Assembly: GCA_947311115.1 (NCBI GenBank)
Contig: CAMZKE010000006.1
Span: 1 to 61,675 of the forward strand
DNA: 61,675 nt
Source of the DNA: an uncultured Bacteroidales bacterium
GTDB taxonomy: Bacteria > Bacteroidota > Bacteroidia > Bacteroidales > JAFGXI01
Reading direction: 5' to 3'
Of the stretch, positions 34,262 through 42,914 are shown in pieces. The position numbers were made by a program, and so were the translations under genes. Position 1 is the stretch's first letter, and each line of letters begins with the position of its first letter. Under the pieces are notes generated by a model that did not search any database, was not told where the DNA came from, and was given only the letters and a program-made list of their open reading frames with translations.

Positions 34262-36664
34262 ATGGAACAACCAAAGATACCTCTAATAAACGAAAAATTT
34301 GAAATTACTATTTTCTTACATCTACTTAGAAAAACTAAATGGTTTATTGCATTTATTATTATTGCAATTATTGCTATTACGGCTATTTATTTAAGGTATA
34401 AAAAACAAGTTTTTGAGTCAACCGCCATAATACAACTTAACGAAGATAATAACCCTAACTCACGTATTTTACAAATTGAAGATATTAATGAGACCTCAAA
34501 TTCAGCAAGTATAATAGAACTATTAAAATCAAAAGAATTTTTAAATCGTGTTTTTGCAAAATTACCATTAGATATAAGTTATTACAACGAAGGAACATTT
34601 TTAAGCGAAGAGTTATTTGAAACATCAGCATTTAATGTAGATGTTAATGTTAACGATGCATCAATATATGATATACCTATTTATGTTTCGTTTAAAAATA
34701 AAAAAAAATACACCCTTAAATATATTGATAATAATACCGAAAAAATTATTGATTGCTCCATTGGCAAAAAATGCAAGACCGATAAATTTTCATTAATAAT
34801 AAATGTACCTGATTACAATTCAATAAATCAAAAACAAGAAAATATTAACTCTAATTCCAATTATTTTATAATAAATAATAAATCGAAAATTTACGATAAA
34901 ATTTCACGCAACTTAACCGTATCATTACTAAATCCGTCTGCTCAAACAATTAGCATTTCGCTTAAAGACCATAACGGAAGAAAAACAACTGCTATTGTTA
35001 ATCAAATAGCAAAAGAATTTATTAAATACGATATTGAAAAAAAACAAAAAAGTGCTAAAAAAATACTTGCATTTATTGATAACCAAACAAAATCTGTTTA
35101 TCAAAAATTAGTAGAAACAGAAAATAATATTCATAACTTTAAAGAAAAGAATAATATTAAAGAAAATTTACAAACAGCAGAATATAATCCATTTCCAATA
35201 TTTACTGCAAAAATTGATGAATTTAACGACGAAATATCAAATATTGAATTAGAACTTATAACCCTTGAACACATAAAAAAAGAGTTTGATGAAAAGCAAG
35301 ACATCAATCTTTACGATGTAATATCAACATTATCAAACACAAAGTCTGAAGCTGTAATGGTAAGTATTATAAATAATATTCAGGCACTAATTAATCAGAA
35401 AAACCAATTACTAAACGACATAACCGAAAATAATAGAAAAATAAAAATTGTTGAAAGTCAAATAAATAACCAAAAAAATATTCTAATTGATTTTATAAAA
35501 TCTACAATTATAAGATTAACAGACCAAAAAAATAAATACACAAAAAAAATAGCCGATTACGAAAACAAAATTTTCAGCAACTCAAGTTATAACGAAATTG
35601 AACTTGCCAGATTAAATAGGCTATATTCAATAAACGAAGAATTTTACAATAAATTAATAAGTAAAAAAGCCGAATATTTAATCTCTCAGGCGGGTTTTGT
35701 ATCAAAAAATGAAATTTTAGAATTAGCTCAAACACCTACTTCACCAATAGCTCCCATAAAAAGTAAAGTAATATTTATTTTTACACTTGCAGGTTTTTTT
35801 ATTTTAATAATAATCATTATAATTAAATATTTGTTATATAATAATATTACCTCAGAAATGGATATCCAGAATTACACTTCTGCTCCAATAATTGGCTCAA
35901 TTCCTATTTACACTGAAAAAATACCTGTTTCGCAAATGCTTATTCATAACAAAATAAACTCACGTTTTGCCGAAGCATTTAGGAAAATACGTTCAAATAT
36001 GGATTTTCTTGGAGATACAAGTAAAAAATATAGTATTGCCATTTCATCAACAGTATCCGGCGAAGGAAAAACTTTTGTTGCACTAAATTTAGGTGGTATT
36101 TTATCAATATCAGGTAAAAAAGTTATTGTTATTGATATGGATTTACGTAAACCACGTATCCATTTAGGATTTAAAGTTGATAACGATAGAGGTATGAGTA
36201 CAATACTCTCAGAAAAAACAAATATAGACGAATGTATTAGACATACCGAAAATAAAAACATTGATTACATTACTGCCGGACCGGTACCTCCTAATCCATC
36301 AGAGCTAACTATGAGCAATAAAATGGATGCAATTCTATTAGAATTAAAAGAAAGATACGATATAATTATAATTGACACCTCCCCTATTGGACTGGTAACA
36401 GACGCACTTAATATTTTTAACAAATCCGATTTCCCTATTTATGTTATCAAAGCAGGCTACTCAAAACGAGCATATCTTCATAATATAAACCATTTATTAC
36501 ACGACAAAGGCATTTCTAAACTATCGGTAGTTTTAAATGGAGCCGAAATGTACACATCAAAATATGGTTATGGATATGGTTATGGTTACGGATATGGTGC
36601 AGGTTATTACCAAGACGACAAACACAAGAAGAAAAAGAGTATTTTTAAACGATTTTTATCATAA
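34262..36664 (+). CDS. Wzc-like polysaccharide co-polymerase / tyrosine autokinase
   Basis: 800 residues. A Wzz domain with transmembrane helices near 30-46 and 508-528 brackets a long periplasmic coiled-coil region (about 250-470). The cytosolic BY-kinase has Walker A SGEGKT (Lys603), Walker A' VIVIDMDLRKPRIH and Walker B IIIDTSPIGLVTDA. The C-terminus carries a tyrosine cluster: from Tyr766 on, alternating Tyr-Gly for about 20 residues (KYGYGYGYGYGYGAGYY), the sites of trans-autophosphorylation that set polymer export length. It is directly downstream of the Wza-like gene. No glycosyltransferases, Wzx or Wzy follow, so sugar assembly genes must be elsewhere. Confidence 0.92.
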   Translation: MEQPKIPLINEKFEITIFLHLLRKTKWFIAFIIIAIIAITAIYLRYKKQVFESTAIIQLNEDNNPNSRILQIEDINETSNSASIIELLKSKEFLNRVFAKLPLDISYYNEGTFLSEELFETSAFNVDVNVNDASIYDIPIYVSFKNKKKYTLKYIDNNTEKIIDCSIGKKCKTDKFSLIINVPDYNSINQKQENINSNSNYFIINNKSKIYDKISRNLTVSLLNPSAQTISISLKDHNGRKTTAIVNQIAKEFIKYDIEKKQKSAKKILAFIDNQTKSVYQKLVETENNIHNFKEKNNIKENLQTAEYNPFPIFTAKIDEFNDEISNIELELITLEHIKKEFDEKQDINLYDVISTLSNTKSEAVMVSIINNIQALINQKNQLLNDITENNRKIKIVESQINNQKNILIDFIKSTIIRLTDQKNKYTKKIADYENKIFSNSSYNEIELARLNRLYSINEEFYNKLISKKAEYLISQAGFVSKNEILELAQTPTSPIAPIKSKVIFIFTLAGFFILIIIIIIKYLLYNNITSEMDIQNYTSAPIIGSIPIYTEKIPVSQMLIHNKINSRFAEAFRKIRSNMDFLGDTSKKYSIAISSTVSGEGKTFVALNLGGILSISGKKVIVIDMDLRKPRIHLGFKVDNDRGMSTILSEKTNIDECIRHTENKNIDYITAGPVPPNPSELTMSNKMDAILLELKERYDIIIIDTSPIGLVTDALNIFNKSDFPIYVIKAGYSKRAYLHNINHLLHDKGISKLSVVLNGAEMYTSKYGYGYGYGYGYGAGYYQDDKHKKKKSIFKRFLS

Positions 36665-36774
36665 AAATTAGTGAATTTACCATAGGTATAAATACTTAAT
36701 CTACATTTTACACTTTTTAATCAATTCTTTAGTTGTTAAAGACAAAATAATTAAAAATATATACGTAAAATAGT

Positions 36775-36782
36775 TATCTTTG
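36775..36782 (+). promoter_or_regulatory. -7 box TATCTTTG before the phosphoglycosyltransferase gene
   Basis: TAnnTTTG match 19 nt before ATG 36802. The separate promoter suggests the gene is not simply a read-through part of the Wza/Wzc unit. Confidence 0.55.
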
Positions 36783-36801
36783 CACTGAAACATAAACAAG
36801 T

Positions 36802-37908
36802 ATGATATACAACTACATTATTCTATTCATTATTTGGGGAATTTTAGCATATTTTTTAAGTTGGGGCTTAAATAAATATTTAATAAATAACAAAAGTGGA
36901 ATCCTTATAAAAAAATCAAACGAATCTGCCACTAGATTTGCCAGTCAAACAAAACCAATTTATGGTGGTATAACTTTTTACACCGTATTTTTAATTTTCA
37001 CAATTATGTATATATTTTTTCTAGATGAAAATTTATATGCTGATAAACAAACTTTTGGAATCGGGTTTGCCGTAACTGTTGCCTTTTTTATGGGACTTGC
37101 TGACGACACACTTTCAACACCTCCACTTTTTAAATTTATTGTTCAATTTGTTGTAGCCTTACTTTTAATCTATTTTAATGTCTACATAACAATATTTTCA
37201 AATATTTATTTAAACTATATATTCACAATTATTTGGATTGTAGGTATAATGAACTCAATAAATATGCTTGATAATATGGATGCTATTACATCGGTAATTA
37301 CACTAACTATACTTACAGGTATATTTTTTAATATTGGATTAAGCCACGATTACACCAAGTTACCATTTATGTTTGGAATTGTTGTTGTTTTTGCGTCTAT
37401 CCTAGGTTTTTTACGATTTAATTGGTCTCCTTCTAAAATATATATGGGCGATAATGGTTCACAATTTTTAGGTGCATTACTTGCTGCATTAAGCATATTG
37501 TTTATTTGGAACCCTACAACAAATGTAGCAACAGGTTTTGTACTAAAACCTATACTAATTACCCTATTAGCTTTTATTATTCCTATTGTTGATACAACAA
37601 CAGTAACCATAAATAGATTATTACAGGGAAAATCGCCATTTGTGGGTGGTAGAGACCATACAACACACCATTTGTCATACTTAGGATTTAAAGATAAAAA
37701 TGTTGTTATTGTTTTAGGAATAATTTCATTAATTTCAGTATCATTATCAAGTTATATTGTTAACTTTGTAAATAATTGGAACACTTTTTACTCATTAATG
37801 TTTGGCAGTATAGCTACATTTATTTTTATTATTCTTTATGCAAATACAAAAGTCTCAAAAACAAAAACAAGAAAATTCGTTAAAACGGTTATTCGCAAAA
37901 ATATCTAA
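36802..37908 (+). CDS. WecA/TagO/MraY-family undecaprenyl-phosphate sugar-1-phosphate transferase
   Basis: 368 residues with about ten transmembrane helices. Family motifs present: LADDTLSTPP (Asp-Asp of the Mg/nucleotide site), NMLDNMDAIT, GDNGSQFLGALL and the UDP-sugar-binding HIH-like loop GGRDHTTHHLS. It would load a sugar phosphate (commonly GlcNAc-1-P) on undecaprenyl phosphate, the first step of O-antigen, capsule or teichoic-like polymer synthesis. This agrees with the Wza/Wzc pair just upstream. Its final 71 bp overlap the start of the lytic transglycosylase gene in another frame. Confidence 0.9.
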   Translation: MIYNYIILFIIWGILAYFLSWGLNKYLINNKSGILIKKSNESATRFASQTKPIYGGITFYTVFLIFTIMYIFFLDENLYADKQTFGIGFAVTVAFFMGLADDTLSTPPLFKFIVQFVVALLLIYFNVYITIFSNIYLNYIFTIIWIVGIMNSINMLDNMDAITSVITLTILTGIFFNIGLSHDYTKLPFMFGIVVVFASILGFLRFNWSPSKIYMGDNGSQFLGALLAALSILFIWNPTTNVATGFVLKPILITLLAFIIPIVDTTTVTINRLLQGKSPFVGGRDHTTHHLSYLGFKDKNVVIVLGIISLISVSLSSYIVNFVNNWNTFYSLMFGSIATFIFIILYANTKVSKTKTRKFVKTVIRKNI

Positions 37909-38872
37909 GTTACTTTTATTTATAGTAGTTCCTGTTTCAGTAGTATTTATTTCAATATATTTTTTCACTTTTTCGCAAACCGAAGAAGGCGAAAACAAAC
38001 AATATAACGAAGAATTTAGAAACAGCTACTCTATTTTTTCTGTTGACATTCCAAAAGAACTAAATTTTGCATCAGAGAAAATACCTTTAAACAACTACGA
38101 TGTTTTAGAAACTATTGACCGCGAATTTTTGGTAAATACATACTGGCAATCGCAAACAATTTTATTTTTAAAACGTGCAAATAAATATTTTCCAATAATT
38201 GAACCTATTTTAAAAAAGAATAATATTCCTGATGATTTTAAATATCTGGCTGTTGCCGAAAGTGGATTAACAAATACTGTATCACCTTCAGGAGCAAAAG
38301 GTTTCTGGCAATTTTTAAAATCTACAGGCAAAGAATATAATTTAGAAATAAACAAAGAGGTTGACGAAAGGTACAACTTGGAAAAATCAACTCAAGCAGC
38401 TTGCGATTTCTTTAACAAATCATATAAAAAATTTAGTAATTGGACACTTGTTGCAGCATCGTACAATATGGGTATGGGAGGATTAAACAAGCAACTTAAA
38501 AGACAATACACAAATAACTACTGGGACTTATTATTAAACTCTGAAACATCGAGATATGTAAACCGAATTGTTGCTATTAAAACTATTTTAAGCAACCCCG
38601 ATAAATTTGGTTTTCATGTTAGGCAAAAAGACCTATACCCTTTTATAGAAACAAACAGCATTGAAATAGATTCAACAGTTTCTGATTTTGGCTTATTTGC
38701 TTATAAACATGGTATGAATTACAAAATTCTAAAAATGCTAAACCCTTGGTTACGTAATAATAAATTAACAAATAAAAACCGCAAAAAGTACAATATTTTA
38801 ATTCCTAAAAATAATACACGTAATTTTTACATACCTGACTCTCTAAAAATAACAAAAGATTCGTTGTATTAA
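37838..38872 (+). CDS. Membrane-anchored lytic transglycosylase (SLT family)
   Basis: 344 residues beginning MQIQKSQKQKQENSL, then an N-terminal transmembrane anchor (about 22-44). The SLT domain (about 125-245) has the catalytic Glu in VAESGLTNTVSPSGAKGFWQFLK and the closing AASYNMGMGG motif. It cuts peptidoglycan glycan strands to form anhydromuropeptides. A C-terminal segment (about 275-335) resembles a LysM-like end (LGLFAYKHGMNYKILKMLNPWL), though incomplete. The start is inside the upstream gene by 71 bp; ATG 37838 is the only start that keeps the basic N-terminus and the helix. The stop overlaps the convergent lgt stop by 4 bp. Confidence 0.88.
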   Translation: MQIQKSQKQKQENSLKRLFAKISKLLLFIVVPVSVVFISIYFFTFSQTEEGENKQYNEEFRNSYSIFSVDIPKELNFASEKIPLNNYDVLETIDREFLVNTYWQSQTILFLKRANKYFPIIEPILKKNNIPDDFKYLAVAESGLTNTVSPSGAKGFWQFLKSTGKEYNLEINKEVDERYNLEKSTQAACDFFNKSYKKFSNWTLVAASYNMGMGGLNKQLKRQYTNNYWDLLLNSETSRYVNRIVAIKTILSNPDKFGFHVRQKDLYPFIETNSIEIDSTVSDFGLFAYKHGMNYKILKMLNPWLRNNKLTNKNRKKYNILIPKNNTRNFYIPDSLKITKDSLY

Positions 38873-39657
38873 TTCCCCCCTCTTTTAGTTGCTCTAAAAA
38901 TGAGAAATACACCTATCAATATTGCCGGAATACTAAGTATTTGTCCCATATCAAGAATCATATTCTTTTCAAAAGCTGACTGTATTTGTTTTATAAATTC
39001 AATAAAAAATCTATCAGTAAAAATAGTAACTAAAAAAATACCAAAAGCTAACCCCTGTTTTGAATACATTTTTGTTTTGTAATAACCATAGTATAAAAAA
39101 ACAAATAATAACAACGCTATACCTCCCTCATACAACTGAGTTGGGTGCTTTGGCACAATTTCATGATTATAAGCAAATATAAAACCCCATGGCAAATTAG
39201 TAGCAACTCCATATATTTCAGAATTCATTAAATTACCCATTCTAATAAAAAAACCGGCAATAGCAACTATCATTGCCACCCTATCAGCAGTCCATAAAAA
39301 ACTTCTATTTAACTTTTTAGACACTAAATATAACGAAATGGCAATACCAATACCAGCTCCATGACTGGCTAAACCACCTTTCCATATTTGTAATATTTCT
39401 ATAGGGTTATCTAAATACCTACCCGGTTCGTAAAAAATTACATGCCCTAATCTTGCTCCAACAACAGTTCCTACAAATACATAGGTACTCAGTTTATCCA
39501 AAAGCTCGACAGTTAATCCTTCTTTTAAAAATATTTTTTTCATTATTAAATATCCAACTATAAAGGACGAAGCAAATAAAACCCCGTAATACCTAATTGA
39601 TATAGAGCCTATTGAGAAGATTTCAGGATTAACATCCCATGTAATAAAATTTAACAT
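38869..39657 (-). CDS. lgt: Prolipoprotein diacylglyceryl transferase Lgt
   Basis: 262 residues, about seven transmembrane helices. Transfers diacylglyceryl from phosphatidylglycerol to the lipobox Cys of prolipoproteins, the first step of lipoprotein maturation. Signature residues: VGARLGHVIFYEP, KGGLASHGAGIGI (His of the catalytic site), MGNLMNSEIYG with PWGFIF, and HPTQLYEGG. It has its own TATCTTTG box (39692). The 3' end overlaps the convergent transglycosylase gene by 4 bp. Confidence 0.95.
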   Translation of the reverse strand: MLNFITWDVNPEIFSIGSISIRYYGVLFASSFIVGYLIMKKIFLKEGLTVELLDKLSTYVFVGTVVGARLGHVIFYEPGRYLDNPIEILQIWKGGLASHGAGIGIAISLYLVSKKLNRSFLWTADRVAMIVAIAGFFIRMGNLMNSEIYGVATNLPWGFIFAYNHEIVPKHPTQLYEGGIALLLFVFLYYGYYKTKMYSKQGLAFGIFLVTIFTDRFFIEFIKQIQSAFEKNMILDMGQILSIPAILIGVFLIFRATKRGGN

Positions 39658-39691
39658 TAATATTTTTTTATTATTTAATTAAACCTTTTTG

Positions 39692-39699
39692 CAAAGATA
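39692..39699 (-). promoter_or_regulatory. -7 box TATCTTTG of lgt
   Basis: Minus-strand TATCTTTG, 34 nt before ATG 39657. Confidence 0.55.
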
Positions 39700-39751
39700 A
39701 CATCTAAGCACTAAACAAAATAATAATTTAATAACTTTAAAATTTTTCAAG

Positions 39752-40255
39752 ATGAAAGTAATGAGTAGATTTTTAACAATTGCAATGGTAAGTTTAATGC
39801 TGATAAGCATAAACAGCTTTGCTCAAAATGGTAACGGCCAAGGCAAAGGACAAAACATGGGTAAAGCCGACTGTTCAGGTATTGAGAATAAAATTCCGGA
39901 CTTAACAGACAAGCAAAAAGCCGATATTGAAAGAATACACCTTGACGGCAAAAAAGAAATGTTACCTATAACAAACTCGTTAAAAGTTAAACGTGCAGAA
40001 CTACAAACATTACGTTCATCTGAAAAAATTGACCAAAAAGCTATTGATGCTAAAGTTAAAGAAATTGGAGATTTGAGAACTCAAATGATGACTTTGAGAG
40101 AAAATAGAATTCAAAAAATAAGAAATCTGTTAACCGATGACCAAAAAATTGTATTTGATTCAAATAAATCAAAAGGATACAACGGTCATAAAGGTCATGG
40201 ACAAAAAGCAAACTGTGAACATCATAAAGGCAATTGCAACGGGTGTAAACATTAA
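39752..40255 (+). CDS. Spy/CpxP-like periplasmic protein with His/Cys-rich tail
   Basis: 167 residues. A signal peptide (about 1-24, NSFAQ) precedes an all-helical region (about 45-135) with LTDKQKADIERIHLDGKKEM and LRTQMMTLRENRIQKIRNLLTDDQK, the repeated LTxxQ motif of Spy/CpxP/ZraP chaperones. The linker is Gly/Gln/Lys rich, and the tail (about 140-167) is His and Cys rich (GHKGHGQKANCEHHKGNCNG), which suggests metal binding as in ZraP. No two-component or efflux genes are adjacent, so regulation is unknown. A terminator follows. Confidence 0.75.
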   Translation: MKVMSRFLTIAMVSLMLISINSFAQNGNGQGKGQNMGKADCSGIENKIPDLTDKQKADIERIHLDGKKEMLPITNSLKVKRAELQTLRSSEKIDQKAIDAKVKEIGDLRTQMMTLRENRIQKIRNLLTDDQKIVFDSNKSKGYNGHKGHGQKANCEHHKGNCNGCKH

Positions 40256-40290
40256 TATTAAATAATAGAGATACCCCATACATTATAATA

Positions 40291-40318
40291 AGGCTACCAT
40301 TGTGGTAGCTTTTTTTAT
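40291..40318 (+). terminator. Terminator of the Spy-like gene
   Basis: AGGCTACC-ATTGT-GGTAGCT stem-loop followed by TTTTTTT. It overlaps the last codon region of the convergent AcpH-like gene by 4 bp. Confidence 0.85.
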
Positions 40319-40890
40319 TTCAAAAAATTATCAGCTTCACTCTTCGCATTTATAAAAAAGTTATTGAAAACATCATTAATAAATTTATAATTATCATTAA
40401 TAACATCAATGGCAAACTTACTTTCATTAGGAATACCACGATATTTAGACATTAAATCCAAAACCCTTGCAATACCTGAAGTATTTTTATAATAAGCAGT
40501 TAAATTATTAAAAACCACAAGTTTCAAAAATCGTTTCATTCGTTTCGGAAAAATATTATAATTAACTATTGCATTTATAATGAATTTAAACATAAATAAC
40601 TGTAGCGAAATATTTTGATATTTGTTCCAATTTTTAAGTAAAAAATAATCAAAAACTATATCTGTTACAACTCCTGCATATTTTCCATATTTTGGACGAA
40701 AAAGGATTGTTATTTGTGCAACATTTTTATCCTTATCAATTAACGAATCAATCATTCGGTGCTGTAAAATCCCTAGCTGAATGCTTTTATTGTACAGTTT
40801 ATACTTATTACCTTTTACAGCATCAGCAATAAATGATCCTATTTGCATTTTACCTGATTTAGCAAGAACAATATGTGATAAATAGTTCAA
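40315..40890 (-). CDS. AcpH-like (DUF479) acyl-carrier-protein phosphodiesterase family
   Basis: 191 residues, helical. Begins MNYLSHIVLAKSGKMQIGSF, then IQLGILQHRMIDSLIDKD and TDIVFDYFLLKNW, the three metal-binding motifs of the AcpH/HD-like family (usual forms FLxHLLLA, GI-x-HRxID, DxxxDHFLxxxW). The His of the last motif is Tyr here (DYFLLKNW). The enzyme would remove 4'-phosphopantetheine from acyl carrier protein; many Bacteroidota homologues lack biochemical proof. It follows the UspA-like gene by 11 nt on the same strand and is probably co-transcribed with it. Confidence 0.72.
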   Translation of the reverse strand: MNYLSHIVLAKSGKMQIGSFIADAVKGNKYKLYNKSIQLGILQHRMIDSLIDKDKNVAQITILFRPKYGKYAGVVTDIVFDYFLLKNWNKYQNISLQLFMFKFIINAIVNYNIFPKRMKRFLKLVVFNNLTAYYKNTSGIARVLDLMSKYRGIPNESKFAIDVINDNYKFINDVFNNFFINAKSEADNFLK

Positions 40891-40901
40891 CTAACTATTT
40901 C

Positions 40902-41741
40902 TTATTCAGGATTTATAGTTAATACGGGAATATCAGAATCAAATATAATTTGTTTAGCTTTTGACCCAATAAAAAATTTCTTAAACTCATTTTCTTGCTG
41001 TGTCATTATTGTAATTAAATCAGCATCAACACTATGAGCATGTCCTATTAACTTAATTGCCATTAGTTCAGGGTCTTTACTAGAACGCAAAAGTTCGGTT
41101 TCACACTCAATATTATCAATAATAACATCTTTTTTTACCTGTAACAAAAGTAATTCTGCTTCGCCTATAGCATTAGCAACTTTACTTGTTATTATGGAAA
41201 CAACATAAATTTTAGCCCCAAATAATTTTGCAATTTTTTTTGTTAATTCTACTTTTTGCTTTGTTTCTTTTGTTAAATCTAAAGGCAAAACTATATTTTC
41301 GCAACCGTCTCTATGATGTTTTCCCTTAATTGATAATACAGGACACGGAGTTTCTTTAATCCAGCGTAAAGCTCTAGTTCCAATAATTTTTCTTCTTATA
41401 TTTGTATCGCCGGTAGTTCCAACAACCATAAATACAGGTTTAATTTCGTTTGAATATTTTATAACCGATTCTACTACTTTACCTTTTAATATTTTGTAAT
41501 TTACTTTTATACCTTGCTGTTCTTCAACTTCGTCAGCAATCATTTTAAGGTTTGAAACAATCTTAGCTTCAATACCTTCTTTTTCTTCTTTACCAAAAAC
41601 GCCCCATAACGAGCCGTGTGTTCTAATAACATTAACCAATGTTATACTTGCATTAAACAGTTTTGCAATATTATAAGATTGCTCCAAAGCTATAAGCGAT
41701 TGGTCAGAAAAATCTGTAGGAACTAAAATTGTGTTTGCCAT
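40902..41741 (-). CDS. Universal stress protein, tandem UspA domains
   Basis: 279 residues with two UspA folds. The first (about 1-140) has NTILVPTDFSDQSLIALEQS and the phosphate-loop VVGTTGDTNIRRKIIGT. The second (about 150-279) has NIVLPLDLTKETKQKVELTK and a weaker loop (MTQQENEFKKFFIGSKAKQI). Such proteins bind ATP or AMP and respond to starvation or stress. The C-terminal copy lacks the classic G-2x-G-9x-G motif. Probably upstream partner of the AcpH-like gene (11 nt). Confidence 0.88.
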   Translation of the reverse strand: MANTILVPTDFSDQSLIALEQSYNIAKLFNASITLVNVIRTHGSLWGVFGKEEKEGIEAKIVSNLKMIADEVEEQQGIKVNYKILKGKVVESVIKYSNEIKPVFMVVGTTGDTNIRRKIIGTRALRWIKETPCPVLSIKGKHHRDGCENIVLPLDLTKETKQKVELTKKIAKLFGAKIYVVSIITSKVANAIGEAELLLLQVKKDVIIDNIECETELLRSSKDPELMAIKLIGHAHSVDADLITIMTQQENEFKKFFIGSKAKQIIFDSDIPVLTINPE

Positions 41742-41856
41742 ATCATAAACTTTAATCTCAAAATAAGAATTATTGGTTGTCGATAAATATTTACTGCAAA
41801 ATTACAATATATTTATTAAAAACAAGTTAATTTTACACAAACAAATATTTTTTTTA

Positions 41857-42387
41857 ATGAGCTATCTATTAAGCATTTCAGCTATATTTATTATTCTTTT
41901 ACTTTCTTTCCTTTATCTTAAAATTAAACTTAAACAATATCTAATTAATAAAAAGATAAAAAAACAACTTAAAAAAGGTATAAAAAAAGAAAATGAGGCA
42001 CGAAAAGTTTTAATACAAAAAAATTATAAAATAATATCTCACAATCAAAAGTTTAGTTATTATATAAAACAAGATAATTCTAAAATAAAAATTTCTATTG
42101 AAACCGATTATATGGTGTTTAAGAATAATAAAAAATACATTGTTGAAGTAAAATCAGGCAACGAATCGCCAAAAATAACTAACCGAAATACAAGGAGACA
42201 AATACTTGAATATTATTCATTTATTGAAAACGATGGTATTTTGCTATTAAACATGGAAAATAAAACTATTTCTGAAATAAAATTCCCAAAAAAAATAGCG
42301 TCAAAAAGTTTTAATACACTTATATTAACAACAATTACACTGCTATTAATCATAACAATATTAACCATTTACATTTTTTCTTTATAA
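41857..42387 (+). CDS. Membrane-anchored PD-(D/E)XK nuclease-like protein
   Basis: 176 residues from ATG 41857 (reading MSYLLSISAIFI); an in-frame TTG at 41773 would add 28 residues ahead of the helix and looks less natural. Helices at about 6-22 and 153-174 enclose a basic cytosolic domain. That domain shows the order of a PD-(D/E)XK fold: Glu47 in a KENEARKVL helix, Asp84 in ETDYMVFKN, then Glu97-Val-Lys99 in IVEVKSG, and NTRRQILEYYS. This resembles Holliday-junction-resolvase-like or NERD domains. Flanking membrane helices on both sides are uncommon. Activity and substrate are unknown; it is not part of a visible restriction or defence cluster. Confidence 0.65.
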   Translation: MSYLLSISAIFIILLLSFLYLKIKLKQYLINKKIKKQLKKGIKKENEARKVLIQKNYKIISHNQKFSYYIKQDNSKIKISIETDYMVFKNNKKYIVEVKSGNESPKITNRNTRRQILEYYSFIENDGILLLNMENKTISEIKFPKKIASKSFNTLILTTITLLLIITILTIYIFSL

Positions 42388-42436
42388 GTATTTATTTTTT
42401 TTATTTTAAAAAAATAGGAAGTTTAAATTATTTTAT

Positions 42437-42444
42437 TACTTTCG
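42437..42444 (+). promoter_or_regulatory. Variant -7 box TACTTTCG of the DUF2795 gene
   Basis: One mismatch to TAnnTTTG; 31 nt before ATG 42476. Same variant as before the SPOR gene at 17818. Confidence 0.4.
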
Positions 42445-42475
42445 CACGAAATTAAAAACTAACAAAATTAAGGTT

Positions 42476-42697
42476 ATGTATTGGACACTTGAATTAGCTT
42501 CAAAATTAGAGGATGCTCCTTGGCCGGCAACAAAAGAAGAATTAATTGATTTTGCAATTAGATCGGGAGCACCAATGGAGGTTATTGAAAACCTACAAGA
42601 AATTGAAGACGAGGGCGAAAGCTATGATAGTATTGAGGATATTTGGCCGGATTATCCTAGTAAAGATGATTTCTTTTTTAATGAAGATGAATATTAA
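42476..42697 (+). CDS. DUF2795-family protein
   Basis: 73 residues, acidic, with APWPATKEELIDFAIRSGAP and LQEIEDEGESYDSIEDIWPDYP, the conserved pattern of DUF2795 small proteins. Widespread in Bacteroidota, function unknown. It is flanked by its own promoter-like box and a strong terminator, so it is a stand-alone gene. An overlapping +1-frame reading of similar length is spurious. Confidence 0.85.
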   Translation: MYWTLELASKLEDAPWPATKEELIDFAIRSGAPMEVIENLQEIEDEGESYDSIEDIWPDYPSKDDFFFNEDEY

Positions 42698-42727
42698 AAA
42701 AAGAGAAGCTAATGCTTCTCTTTTTTA
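42696..42727 (+). terminator. Terminator of the DUF2795 gene
   Basis: A perfect AAAAAAAGAGAAGC-TAAT-GCTTCTCTTTTTT hairpin beginning at the stop codon. Confidence 0.92.
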
Positions 42728-42741
42728 TTTATACAAATAGA

Positions 42742-42878
42742 GTTTGTCTATAAAGTCCGATTTCTGCGTTGTTGTTCAAAATCCAAATCCTCAAATACAT
42801 TAGTATTCTGCGGTTTGAATTTCTCACACGCCTTGAACTCGAACTTTCTATTTCAAACTCTCTACTTTATAGACAGAC
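42742..42878. repeat. 137-bp inverted-repeat element (GTTTGTCTATAAAGT ends)
   Basis: The left end GTTTGTCTATAAAGT (42742-42756) and the right end ACTTTATAGACAGAC (42864-42878) are reverse complements apart from one base. The interior has no reading frame. It looks like a MITE-like or transposon-derived short element. It sits between the DUF2795 terminator and the end of rlmH. Confidence 0.65.
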
Positions 42879-42914
42879 ACTAAATATTATGATTGTCCGT
42901 ACTTTAAAAACAGT

